64,000 nucleotides of DNA, from the NCBI GenBank assembly GCA_036365145.1, contig JAEOAD010002231.1, forward strand, positions 1,922,001 to 1,986,000, in the 5' to 3' direction. The translations under genes were made by a program, and so were the position numbers. The notes under the pieces were generated by a model. It was not told the origin of the DNA. It did not search any database and saw only the letters and a list, made by a program, of their open reading frames with translations. How positions within the stretch are numbered: the first letter of the stretch is position 1; each line of letters opens with the position of its first letter. Below are positions 12,075 through 22,918 of this stretch, in pieces. Origin of the DNA: Orientallactaga sibirica (taxonomy: Eukaryota; Chordata; Mammalia; Rodentia; Dipodidae).

Positions 12075-12250
12075 ATTGGGCTGAGGATGTAGCTCAGATG
12101 GTAGAATGCATCCCACGAACCCTGAGAAGTGGCCCACACCTATAACGCTATCCTTGAGGGAGTGGCGGCAGGAGGCAGTTCAAGGTCACATAGCTAGTTG
12201 AGGCCAGCAAGGGTGACTATACACCCTGTCCCAAAACAAAAGCAAAGAAA
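12075..12250 (+). mobile_element. B4-like SINE (tRNA/ID head plus B1-like body), copy A
   Basis: gctgaggatgtagctcagat is an ID-type tRNA-like head with A box; B1-like caaggtcacatagctag and gaggccagcaagggtgac follow, then an A-rich tail with gaaa repeats. Lies about 0.7 kb upstream of exon 1. Confidence 0.7.
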
Positions 12251-12439
12251 GAAAGAGACAACAACAACAAAAACTCTCAAAAGTATTGTGCATTGAAAAA
12301 GAATTTTAAAGCGATGAGCAACATGTGAATGAGCTGTTTGGTAAATTTATTCTTCCTTTTGCCAGGCTGGCAAACACTTTAAAACCGTGCCCAGGCTGAC
12401 CTAGGCACAGACGAGGTCAGTTGGCAGCCCCAGGCTAGC

Positions 12440-13420
12440 CTTGGAAAAGAAAAGGGAGACCCAGACCCGAGGGCTGGCGCCAGCTCCTTCCCCCAAGCCA
12501 TGTCCTCCTCTGAGCCGCGCTGGCTCTCTGCGCATGCTCAGCAAGCCGGGAAAAGGGGATTCCACGACGACTTCCGAGGCCCCGCCCCTTCTTCCGGCAG
12601 AGGGCGGGCCTAGAGGGCGCTCCCGAGTGTTTGAGCGCTGAAGCCCCGCCCCCTGCTCCAGCCCCTCCCCACGCACACCTCTGCCCGAGATTCACGTCTC
12701 TGGCGTGCGGGCGCTGCGCCGGCCGCGCCGTCGGGACGCGAGCACGAGCGCGTGCACACGTCAGCGCGCGCCCGCGCATCCCGGGAGCGCAGGCCCCTCC
12801 CCTTCCCTCCCCGCCGCCCCGCGCCGCCCCGCTCGCCTTGCCCTCCTCCCGCTCCTCCTCCTCCTGCTCTAGCTAGCTACCCTCCCGCGAGTGTAGAATC
12901 GCTGTATCCGCGCGCGCTCCGCAGCCATGGAGATTCCCGGGAGTCTGTGCAAGAAAGTCAAGCTGAGCAACAACGCTCAGAACTGGGTAAGTGGAGGCAG
13001 CGGGCGAATAGCGGAGGCAGCTCGGGGAGAACCGCAGCCTCTTCTGCATCCTCCCCGGAACCCCTGGGGGGGCGGTACCCGGTCTGGCGGTGATGGGCGC
13101 TGAGTGGAGGGTTGGGGGGAGGTTTGTGCGTGGGAAGCACGTCCCGGGTTCAAAGCCCGTGCCAGGGCTTGGACCTGCGCTCCCGATCCCCCACGCCCCG
13201 GCCCGGAGCTGTCGGTCCAGCACGCTTGCTCGGGCTGCGGCGGGGCTGCCTCCTCCCTCGCCTGGCTTCCCGGGCTCTGCTGCCCATGGGCTTGGCGCAG
13301 GTTTGGGCCCCATCGCACATCTTTCCATTTCTCAGTTTCAGTGTGCAGGCAAGAGTCCCCAACAATGTGGCCATTCATGAGTTGAGGCTGCCCCTGAACT
13401 GAGGTTCTTTGTGTGTCTGT
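12440..13420 (+). promoter_or_regulatory. PAPSS1: CpG-island promoter of PAPSS1, upstream copy
   Basis: A GC- and CpG-rich block around exon 1, in contrast to AT-rich flanks. It lacks a convincing TATA box near the ATG. It contains several GC boxes (ccccgcccc near 12583, gccccgccccc near 12643), an NRF1-like tgcgcatgctc near 12531 and a CRE-like acgtca near 12758. These are typical of a housekeeping CpG-island promoter. The transcription start is not resolvable by eye. Motif calls are pattern matches only. Confidence 0.8.
12927..12986 (+). CDS. PAPSS1: PAPSS1 coding exon 1, upstream copy
   Basis: Encodes residues 1-20, starting MEIPGSLCKKVK and ending NNAQNW, which I recognise as the N-terminus of PAPS synthase 1. 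This enzyme phosphorylates adenosine 5'-phosphosulfate and makes the universal sulfate donor PAPS. The ATG lies in a GC-rich leader (gcagccATGg, good Kozak context). The exon ends in phase 0 at a canonical donor (TGG|GTAAGT), which joins to exon 2 starting GGA ATG. The basic KKVK at residues 9-12 corresponds to a reported nuclear-targeting motif of this protein. An identical coding exon with the same donor occurs 2233 bp downstream, so this is one of two candidate first exons. In a real duplication this copy would use the upstream promoter and splice over the second copy to exon 2. Confidence 0.93.
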
Positions 13421-14059
13421 TTGGAATTGGAATGTCTGACACAGACATAGTTTTAAAGACTCGATTCCCTGTGACAGTTAGGTGTGGGAAGGATGAATGG
13501 TTCGGTGACGTGTAGCCGCGACGGCCATTGGGCCTCGTTGGCCAAGCGCTGTGTCCTCGGATGATAGTTTCCATCCGGAATTATTCATCCATGGGCAGCA
13601 GCTAGGACAGTCCGCGCGGAAGTGGACGCCTTGCAACGTGAGAGCCTGGGAGAGGCACTGCCTTTAGGTTTTAGATGGAAATTCTTATTTCACAGGAGGG
13701 TGAGCTTTGCTGCAGCCCCGCAAATCATCACTTGCCTTTGGTGAGTTAAAAGGAAAAGGAAAAGCTGTTTTAGGCAAATGTGCTTTTGAAGTTATTAATG
13801 AACCATGTCTGTTGGCAGGATCAAGAATTCTCGCTCTCTTCCTTTCCCCGGCTTGTTAACTCCTTCATGGAAGGTGGGGCAGGAAGGGAGATAAAAGGGA
13901 GATAAGGGCATTGAAAAGAGCCCTGGAGTTAAGGTTGGGGCTCCTGTCCCAGCCTTGCCTTTTACAGGCTGTATGCTACTGAGGAAAGTCACTTTGAATC
14001 TCAGATGACTTGAGGGAATAAAGTGAATCCTTCACATGGTTAGCTTTTTCTTCTTATTT

Positions 14060-14165
14060 CACTCCAGCCCTGGAATTTACTCTGTAGCCTCAGGCTGGCC
14101 TGGAACGCACCCTTACCTCAGCTTCCTGAGTGCTGGGATAAAAGGTGTGCTTTTTTTTTTTTTCC
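14060..14165 (-). mobile_element. B1 fragment at the end of duplication unit A
   Basis: ctccagccctggaatttact to gtgctgggataaaaggtgtg and a T-run; it forms the 3' edge of the duplicated unit. Confidence 0.65.
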
Positions 14166-14308
14166 TTTATTGTCTTTACTACATAAATATTTTAAAGTTA
14201 TAAATTGTCTATGGGTTTATCATTTATGTCAGGATGTGCTCATTTCACATAAAATACACTTCTTGCATCTAGCATACACACAAAAAGCAAAACAAAACAA
14301 AAGTGTGC

Positions 14309-14483
14309 ATTGGGCTGAGGATGTAGCTCAGATGGTAGAATGCATCCCGCGAACCCTGAGAAGTGGCCCACACCTATAACGCTATCCTTGAGGGAGTGGC
14401 GGCAGGAGGCAGTTCAAGGTCACATAGCTAGTTGAGGCCAGCAAGGGTGACTATACACCCTGTCCCAAAACAAAAGCAAAGAA
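14309..14483 (+). mobile_element. B4-like SINE, copy B
   Basis: Duplicate of the SINE at 12075-12250, carried by the second duplication unit; differs at cccgcg versus cccacg. Confidence 0.7.
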
Positions 14484-14673
14484 AGAAAGAAACAACAACA
14501 ACAAAAACTCTCAAAAGTACTGTGCATTGAAAAGAATTTTAAAGCGATGAGCAACATGTGAATGAGCTGTTTGGTAAATTTATTCTTCCTTTTGCCAGGC
14601 TGGCAAACACTTTAAAACCGTGCCCAGGCCGACCTAGGCACAGACGAGGTCAGTTGGCCGCCCCAGGCTAGCC

Positions 14674-15655
14674 TTGGAAAAGAAAAGAGAGACCCAGACC
14701 CGAGGGCTGGCGCCAGCTCCTTCCCCGAAGCCATGCCCTTCTCTGAGCCGCGCTGGCTCTCTGCGCATGCTCAGCGAGCCGGGAAAAGGGGATTCCACGA
14801 CGACTTCCGAGGCCCCGCCCCTTCTTCCGGCAGAGGGCGGGCCTAGAGCGCGCTCCCGAGTGTTTGAGCGCTGAAGCCCCGCCCCCTGCTCCAGCCCCTC
14901 CCCACGCACACCTCTGCCCGAGATTCACGTCTCTGGCGTGCGGGCGCTGCGCCGGCCGCGCCGTCGGGACGCGAGCACGAGCGCGTGCACACGTCAGCGC
15001 GCGCCCGCGCATCCCGGGAGCGCAGGCCCCTCCCCTTCCCTCCCCGCCGCCCCGCGCCGCCCCGCTGGCCTTGCCCTCCTCCCGCTCCTCCTCCTCCTGC
15101 TCTAGCTAGCTACCCTCCCGCGAGTGTAGAATCGCTGTATCCGCGCGCGCTCCGCAGCCATGGAGATTCCCGGGAGTCTGTGCAAGAAAGTCAAGCTGAG
15201 CAACAACGCTCAGAACTGGGTAAGTGGAGGCAGCGGGCGAATAGCGGAGGCAGCTCGGGGGAGAACCGCAGCCTCTTCTGCATCCTCCCCGGAACCCCTG
15301 GGGGGGCGGTACCCGGTCTGGCGGTGATGGGCGCTGAGTGGAGGGTTGGGGGGAGGTTTGTGCGTGGGAAGCACGTCCCGGGTTCAAAGCCCGTGCCAGG
15401 GCTTGGACCTGCGCTCCCGATCCCCCACGCCCCGGCCCGGAGCTGTCGGTCCAGCACGCTTGCTCGGGCTGCGGCGGGGCTGCCTCCTCCCTGCGCCTGG
15501 CTTCCCGGGCTCTGCTGCCCATGGGCTTGGCGCAGGTTTGGGCCCCATCGCACATCTTTCCTTTTCTCAGTTTCAGTGTGCAGGCAAGAGTCCCCAACAA
15601 TGTGGCCATTCATGAGTTGAGGCTGCCCCTGAACTGAGGTTCTTTGTGTGTCTGT
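14674..15655 (+). promoter_or_regulatory. PAPSS1: CpG-island promoter of PAPSS1, downstream copy
   Basis: Near-identical second copy of the island at 12440-13420, with the same GC boxes, NRF1-like and CRE-like motifs. A handful of substitutions fall in the proximal part (for example the extra CpG in gagcgcgctc versus gagggcgctc). If both islands exist in the animal, PAPSS1 has two tandem promoters about 2.2 kb apart. Confidence 0.78.
15160..15219 (+). CDS. PAPSS1: PAPSS1 coding exon 1, downstream copy
   Basis: Same 20 codons as the copy at 12927-12986, with the same Kozak context and GTAAGT donor; I see no coding difference. It lies within the second unit of the 2.23-kb tandem duplication and is the copy nearest to exon 2. 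Both copies would give the same protein after splicing to exon 2 at 37042. Which one is used, or whether only one exists in the animal, cannot be decided from the sequence. Neither copy has a splice acceptor, since this is a first exon, so splicing from copy 1 into copy 2 is not expected. Confidence 0.93.
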
Positions 15656-16292
15656 TTGGAATTGGAATGTCTGACACAGACATAGTTTTAAAGACTCGAT
15701 TCCCTGTGACAGTTAGGTGTGGGAAGGATGAATGGTTCGGTGACGTGTAGCCGCGACGGCCATTGGGCCTCGTTGGCCAAGCGCTGTGTCCTCGGATGAT
15801 AGTTTCCATCCGGAATTATTCATCCATGGGCAGCAGCTAGGACAGTCCGCGCGGAAGTGGACGCCCTGCAACGTGAGAGCCTGGGAGAGGTACTGCCTTT
15901 AGGTTTTAGATGGAAATTCTTATTTCACAGGAGGGTGAGCTTTGCTGCAGCCCCGCAAATCATCACTTGCCTTTGGTGAGTTAAAAGGAAAAGGAAAAGC
16001 TGTTTTAGGCAAATGTGCTTTTGAAGTTATTAATGAACCATGTCTGTTGGCAGGATCAAGAATTCTCGCTCTCTTCCTTTCCCCGGCTTGTTAACTCCTT
16101 CATGGAAGGTGGGGCAGGAAGGGAGATAAAAGGGAGATAAGGGCATTGAAAAGAGCCCTGGAGTTAAGGTTGGGGCTCCTGTCCCAGCCTTGCCTTTTAC
16201 AGGCTGTATGATACTGAGGAAAGTCACTTTGAATCTCAGATGACTTGAGGGAATAAAGTGAATCCTTCACAGGGTTAGCTTTTTCTTCTTAT

Positions 16293-16400
16293 TTCACTCC
16301 AGCCCTGGAATTTACTCTGTAGCCTCAGGCTGGCCTGGAACGCACCCTTACCTCAGCTTCCTGAGTGCTGGGATAAAAGGTGTGCTTTTTTTTTTTTTCC
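16293..16400 (-). mobile_element. B1 fragment at the end of duplication unit B
   Basis: Second copy of the fragment at 14060; followed by unique intron sequence (aacgagcaaag). Confidence 0.65.
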
Positions 16401-16612
16401 TAACGAGCAAAGAAGATAATGAATTTGAAGCCAAAATGAAACCCAGACTCTTGTTACTTTGACTTATTAAATGGTTAGGGAAATAAGATTGACCAAATTT
16501 GGGTACTTGTCTCAGTTTCAGTTACATAAGTCATTTATAAAATTTAACATGAGTTCTGTTTAGAGATCAATGCTAGATATGAGATAAAAAAAATAGTGCT
16601 TAGGGCTGGAGG

Positions 16613-16815
16613 AATGGCTTAGCATTAAGGCATTTGCCTGTGAAACCAAAGTACCCAGGTTCTATTCCCCAGGACCCATGTAAGCCAGATCCACAAGGTG
16701 GCACATGCATCTGGAGTTTGTTTACAGTGGCTGAAGGCTCTGGTGTGGCTCATACTTTCTCTCTCTCTCTTTCTCCCTTCCTCCCTCCCTCCCACCTCTC
16801 AAGTAAATAAAATTA
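16613..16815 (+). mobile_element. B2-like SINE
   Basis: gctggaggaatggcttagca to caagtaaataaaatt. Confidence 0.85.
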
Positions 16816-17595
16816 AATTAAAATAAAAAAAGATTAAAAAATTAGTGCTTATGTTCTGGCTGCCTATACAGTCTGCTTGGCATAAGTGGCATTTAGCCCT
16901 GATACATGTGTCTTAATAGACCACATGAGTCACCTACGGCAGAAGTTTGATTTCATTTTAGAGGACAGATTAGTTTAGCCAGGGGTGTTTTTGTGAGACT
17001 TTTTGGAGACAGAGTGCAGTGAGGCTGTACCCTTGTACATACTTGGCTGAAGGGTTAAAAGATGATTTTGTGGGAGATTTAGATGGGCCTAGAATTTTTA
17101 ATTTTCTATATACCTTGTAAGTCTTTTCTCTTTGCAATAGAGCACCCACCTCCATACTTAAAGAAACCCTACGCCTATAATGTACCCATTACAGGACAAA
17201 ATTGGTAATCCAGGAAGACTGGTTTGTTGAAGAAATGCAGACACTGTTAGAGTCCAAGTATGGAAGTCCTGGGGACTAGAAGGGGTTCTGGAGAGGGCTG
17301 AGAGTGTTAATTGCCTTGAAGCATGTCTGGCACATGAACATTATCTAAGGATCCAGTGTGAACAGGTGAGGTTGGCTAAGGTGGCAGCAGGAAGAAAGGA
17401 ACAGATGCTCTAAAAGCATTTAAGGAAGGCAGGGAAGACCTGGCTAGATTTAGAGGATGGGCAGGGGCAAAGTATTAAGAAGTAAGAGAAGTGGGGAGAA
17501 GTGTTAAAATGATTGGCCTAAATTGACTCATTACATTTTGTGACATTTCCCAGGGTGGGAATATTATGAGACAGTGGTTGAAACCAAGGACCCTG

Positions 17596-17640
17596 GTTGG
17601 ACATGGTGATGAACATCTGTAATTCCAGCACTTGAAATTA
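17596..17640 (+). mobile_element. B1 fragment
   Basis: gacatggtgatgaacatctg to ccagcacttgaaat; 5' end only. Confidence 0.5.
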
Positions 17641-17978
17641 TTACACTTAGCATCTCCGTATCACTGATGAAGAAACTGAGCCACTCGATTATTAAGGGCT
17701 TGTTGGTGGATTGAATCTTAAGCCTACTGTATTTAAAGAACTCCCTAAGTAGAGATAGTCTAGCAAATAATGCTGCCTAATAGAAATATATACCACATCC
17801 ATAACTTAAACATTTTTAGAGGCCACATTAAAACAAGGAAAGATAGGTTAAATAAATGTCAATAATGTATTTTGTTTAGCGTAATGTATTCAACATGCTT
17901 TCATATAATATACAGTTTTTCAAAATAAATATAAGGTCAACTCTATTTGTAACTAGAATAAAATCATTGATATTTTAT

Positions 17979-18117
17979 CTTTTTTTTTTTTTTTTGAAGT
18001 AGGGTCTCACTCTAGCTCAGGCTGACCTGGAATTTACTATGTAGTTTCAGGGTGGCCTCGAACTCGTGGTGATTCCCCGAGTGCTGGGCTTAAAGGCGTG
18101 CGCCACCACACCTAGTT
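17979..18117 (-). mobile_element. B1-like SINE
   Basis: T-run, gaagtagggtctcactctag to cgccaccacacctagtt; a short internal deletion (cctacctctgcc missing). Confidence 0.86.
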
Positions 18118-18290
18118 TGATATTTTACCTTCTTTTGCAAGGTCAAATTTGGAGGATATTTTCCATTTGGCACACATCTCAGTTAAGGCTAACCATATTC
18201 TGGCTGTGCCTAGGAACTGTGGACCTCGTAGTTAGAGAGATTGAGTTAGGTTAGGTTGGAAGTAAAGGTCTATAAAGAAAGATAACGGGG

Positions 18291-18431
18291 CCAGGCGTGG
18301 TGGCCCACACCTTTAATCCTAGCACTCGGAAGGCAGAGGTAGGAGAATCACCTGTGAGTTTGAGGCCATCCTGAGACTACATAGTGAATTCCAGGTCAGG
18401 CTGGGCTAGAGTGAGACCCTACCTTGAGAAA

Positions 18432-18467
<36 letters not shown>
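18291..18467 (+). mobile_element. B1-like SINE with long A-tail
   Basis: gccaggcgtggtggcccaca to a pure A-run of about 35 nt, then a (GAAA)n tract to 18495. The intact tail suggests a young insertion. Confidence 0.88.
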
Positions 18468-18469
<2 letters not shown>

Positions 18470-19212
18470 AAGAAAAAGAAAGAAAGAAAGAAAGATATGG
18501 GAGTCCATCTACTACTAAGCTTGCCAAGGGTCAGGAGGGGAATGGTGATGTAGGAAACAGTAGGCAAAAGATAGGAAAACTTTGTGTTCAGATATATGCC
18601 AACAAGTATAGTAAAAGGTCAAGAGTTCTTGTGCATGGAGCCTCCCTTTAACTCACTCTGACCACGTGTGAGATGTAATGAATGTAGTTCTCTTATTGTC
18701 CTTTTCTCCGGTTTTCACTTTCTCTTGATAATGTGCTGGCTGGGCTGAGGGGAATTTTGAGCCACTTTGTTTGCACTCAGGTGCCAGACACCCATTTTGT
18801 AGAATCATGTTGAACTGGATCCTTTGCTTGGACTAGCTTTATGGTGGAGCTGTGTCCTACCTGTCATGGAGGAGTCTGGCACATAGCATGAAATTTAGAA
18901 GCAAATACCATCTCATTCTGATTTCTTTTTCCCACTGTTTCTCAGTTTCCGTAGCTGAATCCAGCTTGTTTTCCATACCTTACATCCCCATGATTTTATG
19001 TAAGCTGTTTCTTCTGCCTGGGCTGCCCTGGTCTGAAATTGTCAGCACCTTGAGCTGTTTTACTTTAGCACTGGATTATGTGACGTTTTATACATTCACT
19101 TAGGCTAAATTGCTTATTATTCTGGTTATGTTGTACTGTCTGTTATCTGTATATGTAAATGTTTCCTTGCAGATGTTTTTCCTCACTGAGCTTTTTTTTT
19201 GTTTTTTTTTGT

Positions 19213-19426
19213 TTTTTTTAAATTTATTTATTTATTAGATACAGAGAGAGGGAAAGAGAGAGAGGGAGAGAGATAATGGGCATGCCAGGGCCTCTAGCCA
19301 CTGCAAATGAACTCCAGATGCATGCACCCCCTTGTGCATCTGGCTTATGTGGGACCTGGAGAATCGAACCGGGATCCTTAGGCTTCACAGGCATGTGCCT
19401 TAACCGCTAAGCCATCTTTCCAGCCC
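19213..19426 (-). mobile_element. B2-like SINE
   Basis: aaatttatttatttattaga to ccatctttccagccc. Confidence 0.87.
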
Positions 19427-19580
19427 TTGTTTTTGGTTTTTTGAGGTAGGGTTTCACTGTAGCTCAGGCTGACCTGGAATTCACTATGTAGTCTCAGGCT
19501 GGCCTTGACCTCACAGCGATCCTCCTACCTCTGCCTCCCAAGTGCTGGGATTAAAGGTGTACACCACCATGCCTGGCTTC
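19427..19580 (-). mobile_element. B1-like SINE
   Basis: ttggttttttgaggtagggt to caccaccatgcctggctt, abutting the preceding SINE. Confidence 0.87.
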
Positions 19581-20054
19581 AATGAGCTTTTGATGTGACA
19601 GGAAGGGATAAGGGATAAGTTGTAGAGTATGTTGGGTGCTTCTTCAAAACTCCTTAGATAACTCCCTATTTTAAATTAGGGTAAGTAAGGGAATGGATTG
19701 AATATGTGGTAGGATTCCAATTGCAATTTGTCCCTTTTGCACGATCTTGAGCATGTTCCCTTAGTCCTATGCTTCAGTATCCTCACCTGTAATAGCAGGG
19801 ATTATATTTTAATAAAACAACTCTCATAGGGATGCTAACTAATGCATTCCTTATGGAGTTACAGGGGGCTGAATGAAATAGTCTTTAAAATTTTTGTTCT
19901 TGGCATAGGAGTACTATTAACTGTTATTATTTATTAACTAATCAGAGATTTAATATCTACTCTGTATGTGCCTTAGTTCCACATGCTGGGTATGCAGTGG
20001 TAGAAGGATCTTGTGGATATGCCTTCTTCCTGGGAGACAGTTAATGAACAACCG

Positions 20055-20462
20055 TGTCACGTCCGCCTCGACCAGCAAGGAAGACGCAACACTTGGGCTC
20101 TTCTTTCAGCAGTTTATTCAGGAACCTTGAACAATCTTCTTCTGACTGACTGACTGACTCACTCACTCACTCACTGACCGACTCACTGACTCACTCACTC
20201 ACTGACCCACAGACTCACTGCTCACTCACTGACTGACTCACTCCCCCGGGACAAGCCCGCCCAAAGCTTAAGAAGCCTTTGAACAGCCAACCCTGGTGTG
20301 CCACGTGGTGAATGCAGATAGGTCCACATATGCGGAAGCAAGCCTAGATCACGGCCCAAGCCAAATAAGGACTTGTTTATCCAGGAGAGCACTCGCCATC
20401 GGGAAGGCGGAAGGCGGAAGCCAGCGCCATCTTTAAGGCACGGCACCTCGCGGCTCTCTACA
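20055..20462 (-). mobile_element. Solo LTR, ERVK/IAP-like, 408 bp
   Basis: Minus-strand LTR beginning TGTAGAGAGCCGCG and ending GGACGTGACA, flanked by a perfect 6-bp TSD CAACCG (20049-20054 and 20463-20468). It has a polyadenylation AATAAA (plus-strand tttatt at about 20113) near the 3' end, and a short-tandem GACT/CACT tract at about 20140-20245 between the promoter-like part and the poly(A) region. The general layout recalls IAP-type LTRs, but the family name is an inference. No internal region is present. Confidence 0.87.
20140..20245 (+). repeat. (GACT/CACT)n microsatellite inside the solo LTR
   Basis: Alternating gact and cact tetranucleotides, repeated with few interruptions, within the LTR at 20055-20462. 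Confidence 0.9.
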
Positions 20463-20779
20463 CAACCGAACAAATAAATGATAAGATAATTATTCTTCTT
20501 ACCAATTTAACCTTTCCCAATTTTTCCCCTTGTACTGTTAGGTGCCTTTCATAGAAGGACAGCAGTCCATTCTGGAGTTGGGGGAAGACTAAGTAAGATG
20601 GTGCAAAAATGAAACAAGAATGCAGAGTGGAACACGCAAAGCATTGGCCTGGCTGTGGGCAGGGGCAGGGGCAGGTATTGATCTTCTTAACCTAGAAAGC
20701 TTGGGAGATAATGCTATAAAAATTGCTTAAAGGAAAGGGAAAGCTCAAATTCTACCAAAATCCCCTGTTTCTTCTTCTT

Positions 20780-21351
20780 CTTCTCTTTGCTTGCCTGAGT
20801 GTGTAGTGTGTGTTTGTATGGTACGGGGTACATGTAGGTATATGCTTGTGTTTGTACCCTTGTGGCACGCCTTGCAATCACCTGCAGTGATTGTCTGCAG
20901 TGGCCAAAGTGAAAATTGGGTGTCCCTCTGTATCGCTCTTCCATTGCTTATTCTTGTTTTGGCCACTCTCTTACTGATCGTGTAGCTTGCCACCTTTTCT
21001 AGATGTTCTGGAGACTCCTGGGTCCCTGCTCCCCTACTGGACTGGGGTTAGAGATAAGCATGGCTGTGTTCACCTGTTTAACATGGGTTCTAGAGAGTCA
21101 AACTCAGGTGGGTCTCAGGCCCCCTCAAGGCCCTCGGGCAGTGCATTTAACTGCTGAGCCATCTCTCCAGCTCCACTTTTTTTTTTTTTTTTGGTGGGGG
21201 AGGCATATGTGTGTGTGTGTAGTTATAGTATGTGCTTGTGTGTGTGCACATGTGTGCAGAGGTCAGAGGAGAATGCTGGGGGTCCTCTGTTGCTCTTCCT
21301 CTTCTGTGTTGTTTCCTTGGGGTGGAGTCTTTCACTGAGCATGTAGCTACT

Positions 21352-21386
<35 letters not shown>

Positions 21387-21880
21387 TTAGACTGGCTGCC
21401 CAGTGAGCTCCGGTGATTCTCAGGATTGGGGTAACAGGTGTGCATGGCCATGACTGGCTTTTTAAAATTATACTTTTAATTAGCTTACAAAGCAGGAAGT
21501 TTCTATGTGGCTTTTTAATAAATCCTTAATCTTGGTTAACCCTCTCTCCCTCTCCTGTTCTGTCCCATTCCCTTACTCCTATTTCTGATTATCTCTTCTA
21601 CTGTCCTCTCCTCTATTTTTGTATCTCAGGGGTTCTGCTGCTCCCTGCTGCCATCCCCGTCTATGAGGCAGGGTTTTTTGTTAATAACTGCTGGGTTCAC
21701 AATGCCTAGCTGGCCAATGAGCTTCTGGGAAATTCTGCTGTCTCTACCTCTGTTCTCAACTTAGGTGGGTTGGGATTACAGACACCCATCATGGCATCTG
21801 GCTTTTACATGGGTTTGGAGATCTGAACTCAGGCTTGCATTGAAGCCTCTAAGCCATCTATTGAGTCCTGCATTTTCACT
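20780..21880 (-). other. Old rodent interspersed repeats, poorly classifiable
   Basis: Two diverged blocks ending in ctgagccatctctccagc (21150-21172) and containing gtgtgtgtg runs, a long T-run (21352-21385), ctggctgcccagtgagctcc and gacacccatcatggcatctgg. They resemble composite rodent repeats with B2-like ends. The part at 21470-21640 looks like an L1 3' end. No gene is supported. Confidence 0.45.
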
Positions 21881-22569
21881 CTTATTATCATGGACGTTCC
21901 TGTCTCTTGATGTGAGATGGATCAGTTATCCACAGCATGTACAAAGGTTCACAGGGTTGGACACTACTAGCAGCAGGGACCTCTAGAAATGAGAATGTGG
22001 CACTAGCCTCATGGACCCTTATGAGGCGTGTCCTCAAGTAATGAGCACTAGTGGCAATGCTGGGAGGCTGGTGGTATGGAAGGGAATGGTCTCAGGTCCC
22101 AGGACAAAAGATCTGTGGTTCTTCAGGTCTTAGAGATGTCACATGCTGCTGTGGGCCACTTGGCCTCTTGAAGTACAAGGGCTTGGGTGATGGGGTCGCA
22201 AATGCGAAATTAAGTTAGGACATTATAGCCTTTTGTGTGACTGTGGTGGAATGTTTGTGGGGCCCCAGTGTAACCTTCCCGGCCATAGTGAAGATATTTT
22301 GGAGGGACATTTGTGTCCTCCCTTTTGTTGTCAGACTCTTAGGACAATGGAACCCACAGAATTGGAATTTCCCTAGAGTTTCATGATGGGACAAGGGGGA
22401 AGGGGAAAGCTGCAGCCCTGGAGCTAGTCAGAAGAGGAACATGTCTCTGCAGGAGATTTCACCCAGCTCTGACAACTTGTCCAACTACCTTGCAAGACAG
22501 ACCAGTGCCAAGTCAGCAATAGGTCCATGATGGGCTCTCACCCTAAACTTCTGGAAACACCAAAGATGG

Positions 22570-22918
22570 TGTATTAGTTACTCTTCCAAATACCTGACAG
22601 AAGTAACTTAGGGAAGGAAGGGATTATTTTGGCTTACAGTTCCAGGGGATACAGTCCACCATGGCAGGGAAGGCATGGTGGCAGGAGGTAGCTGTTCATA
22701 TCACATCCACAGTCAGGAAACAGGAAGACAGAGAGAAAGAGAGAGAGGGAATGAATAAGAATGAATAGGGGGGTAGAGCCAGACTGTAAAACCTCAAGGC
22801 CTACCCACAGTGAATGACATACTTCCTCCTAAAAGTTCTACCACCTTCCCAAATAGCTCCACCAGCTGGGGACATACACATGAGCCCTTGGAGGAAATTT
22901 CACAATCAAACCATAACA
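22570..22918 (-). mobile_element. Solo MaLR-type LTR
   Basis: 349 bp, minus sense TGTTATGGTTTGATTG ... ACTAATACA. Flanks gatgg and gaggg look like a 5-bp TSD with one mismatch. Internal (GA)-rich tract at 22728-22750. Confidence 0.78.

Larger units (their letters stand above)
11935..16401 (+). repeat. Direct tandem duplication, about 2.23-kb unit, containing PAPSS1 promoter and exon 1
   Basis: Unit A is 11935-14168 and unit B 14169-16401, both starting attgtctttactacataaat and ending in a T-run followed by tttcct. By eye the copies differ at about 20 positions in 2.23 kb (roughly 1%), including single-base indels in the A-run near 12296/14530, in ctcgggg(g)ag and in ccct(g)cgcc. The junction reads tttcct-tt-attgtc, with 2 extra bases and no transposon signature or target-site duplication at the outer edges. 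Each unit holds a B4-like SINE, the CpG island, exon 1, about 1.1 kb of intron 1 and a B1 fragment. There are no N bases at the junction. Confidence 0.95.

Noticed and set aside
12435..13378. Several open frames on both strands over the first CpG island
   Set aside because: Same compositional effect; no protein family, no splice logic, and overlapping frames on both strands.
14985..15620. 211-codon open frame across the second CpG island
   Set aside because: GC-rich island with few stop codons; it overlaps exon 1 in another frame, starts inside the promoter region and runs through the exon-intron junction. The matching frame in copy A is broken by single-base indels. No domain is recognisable.
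20055..20462. Complete endogenous retrovirus at the intron 1 LTR
   Set aside because: Both TSD copies abut a single 408-bp LTR; there is no internal region.
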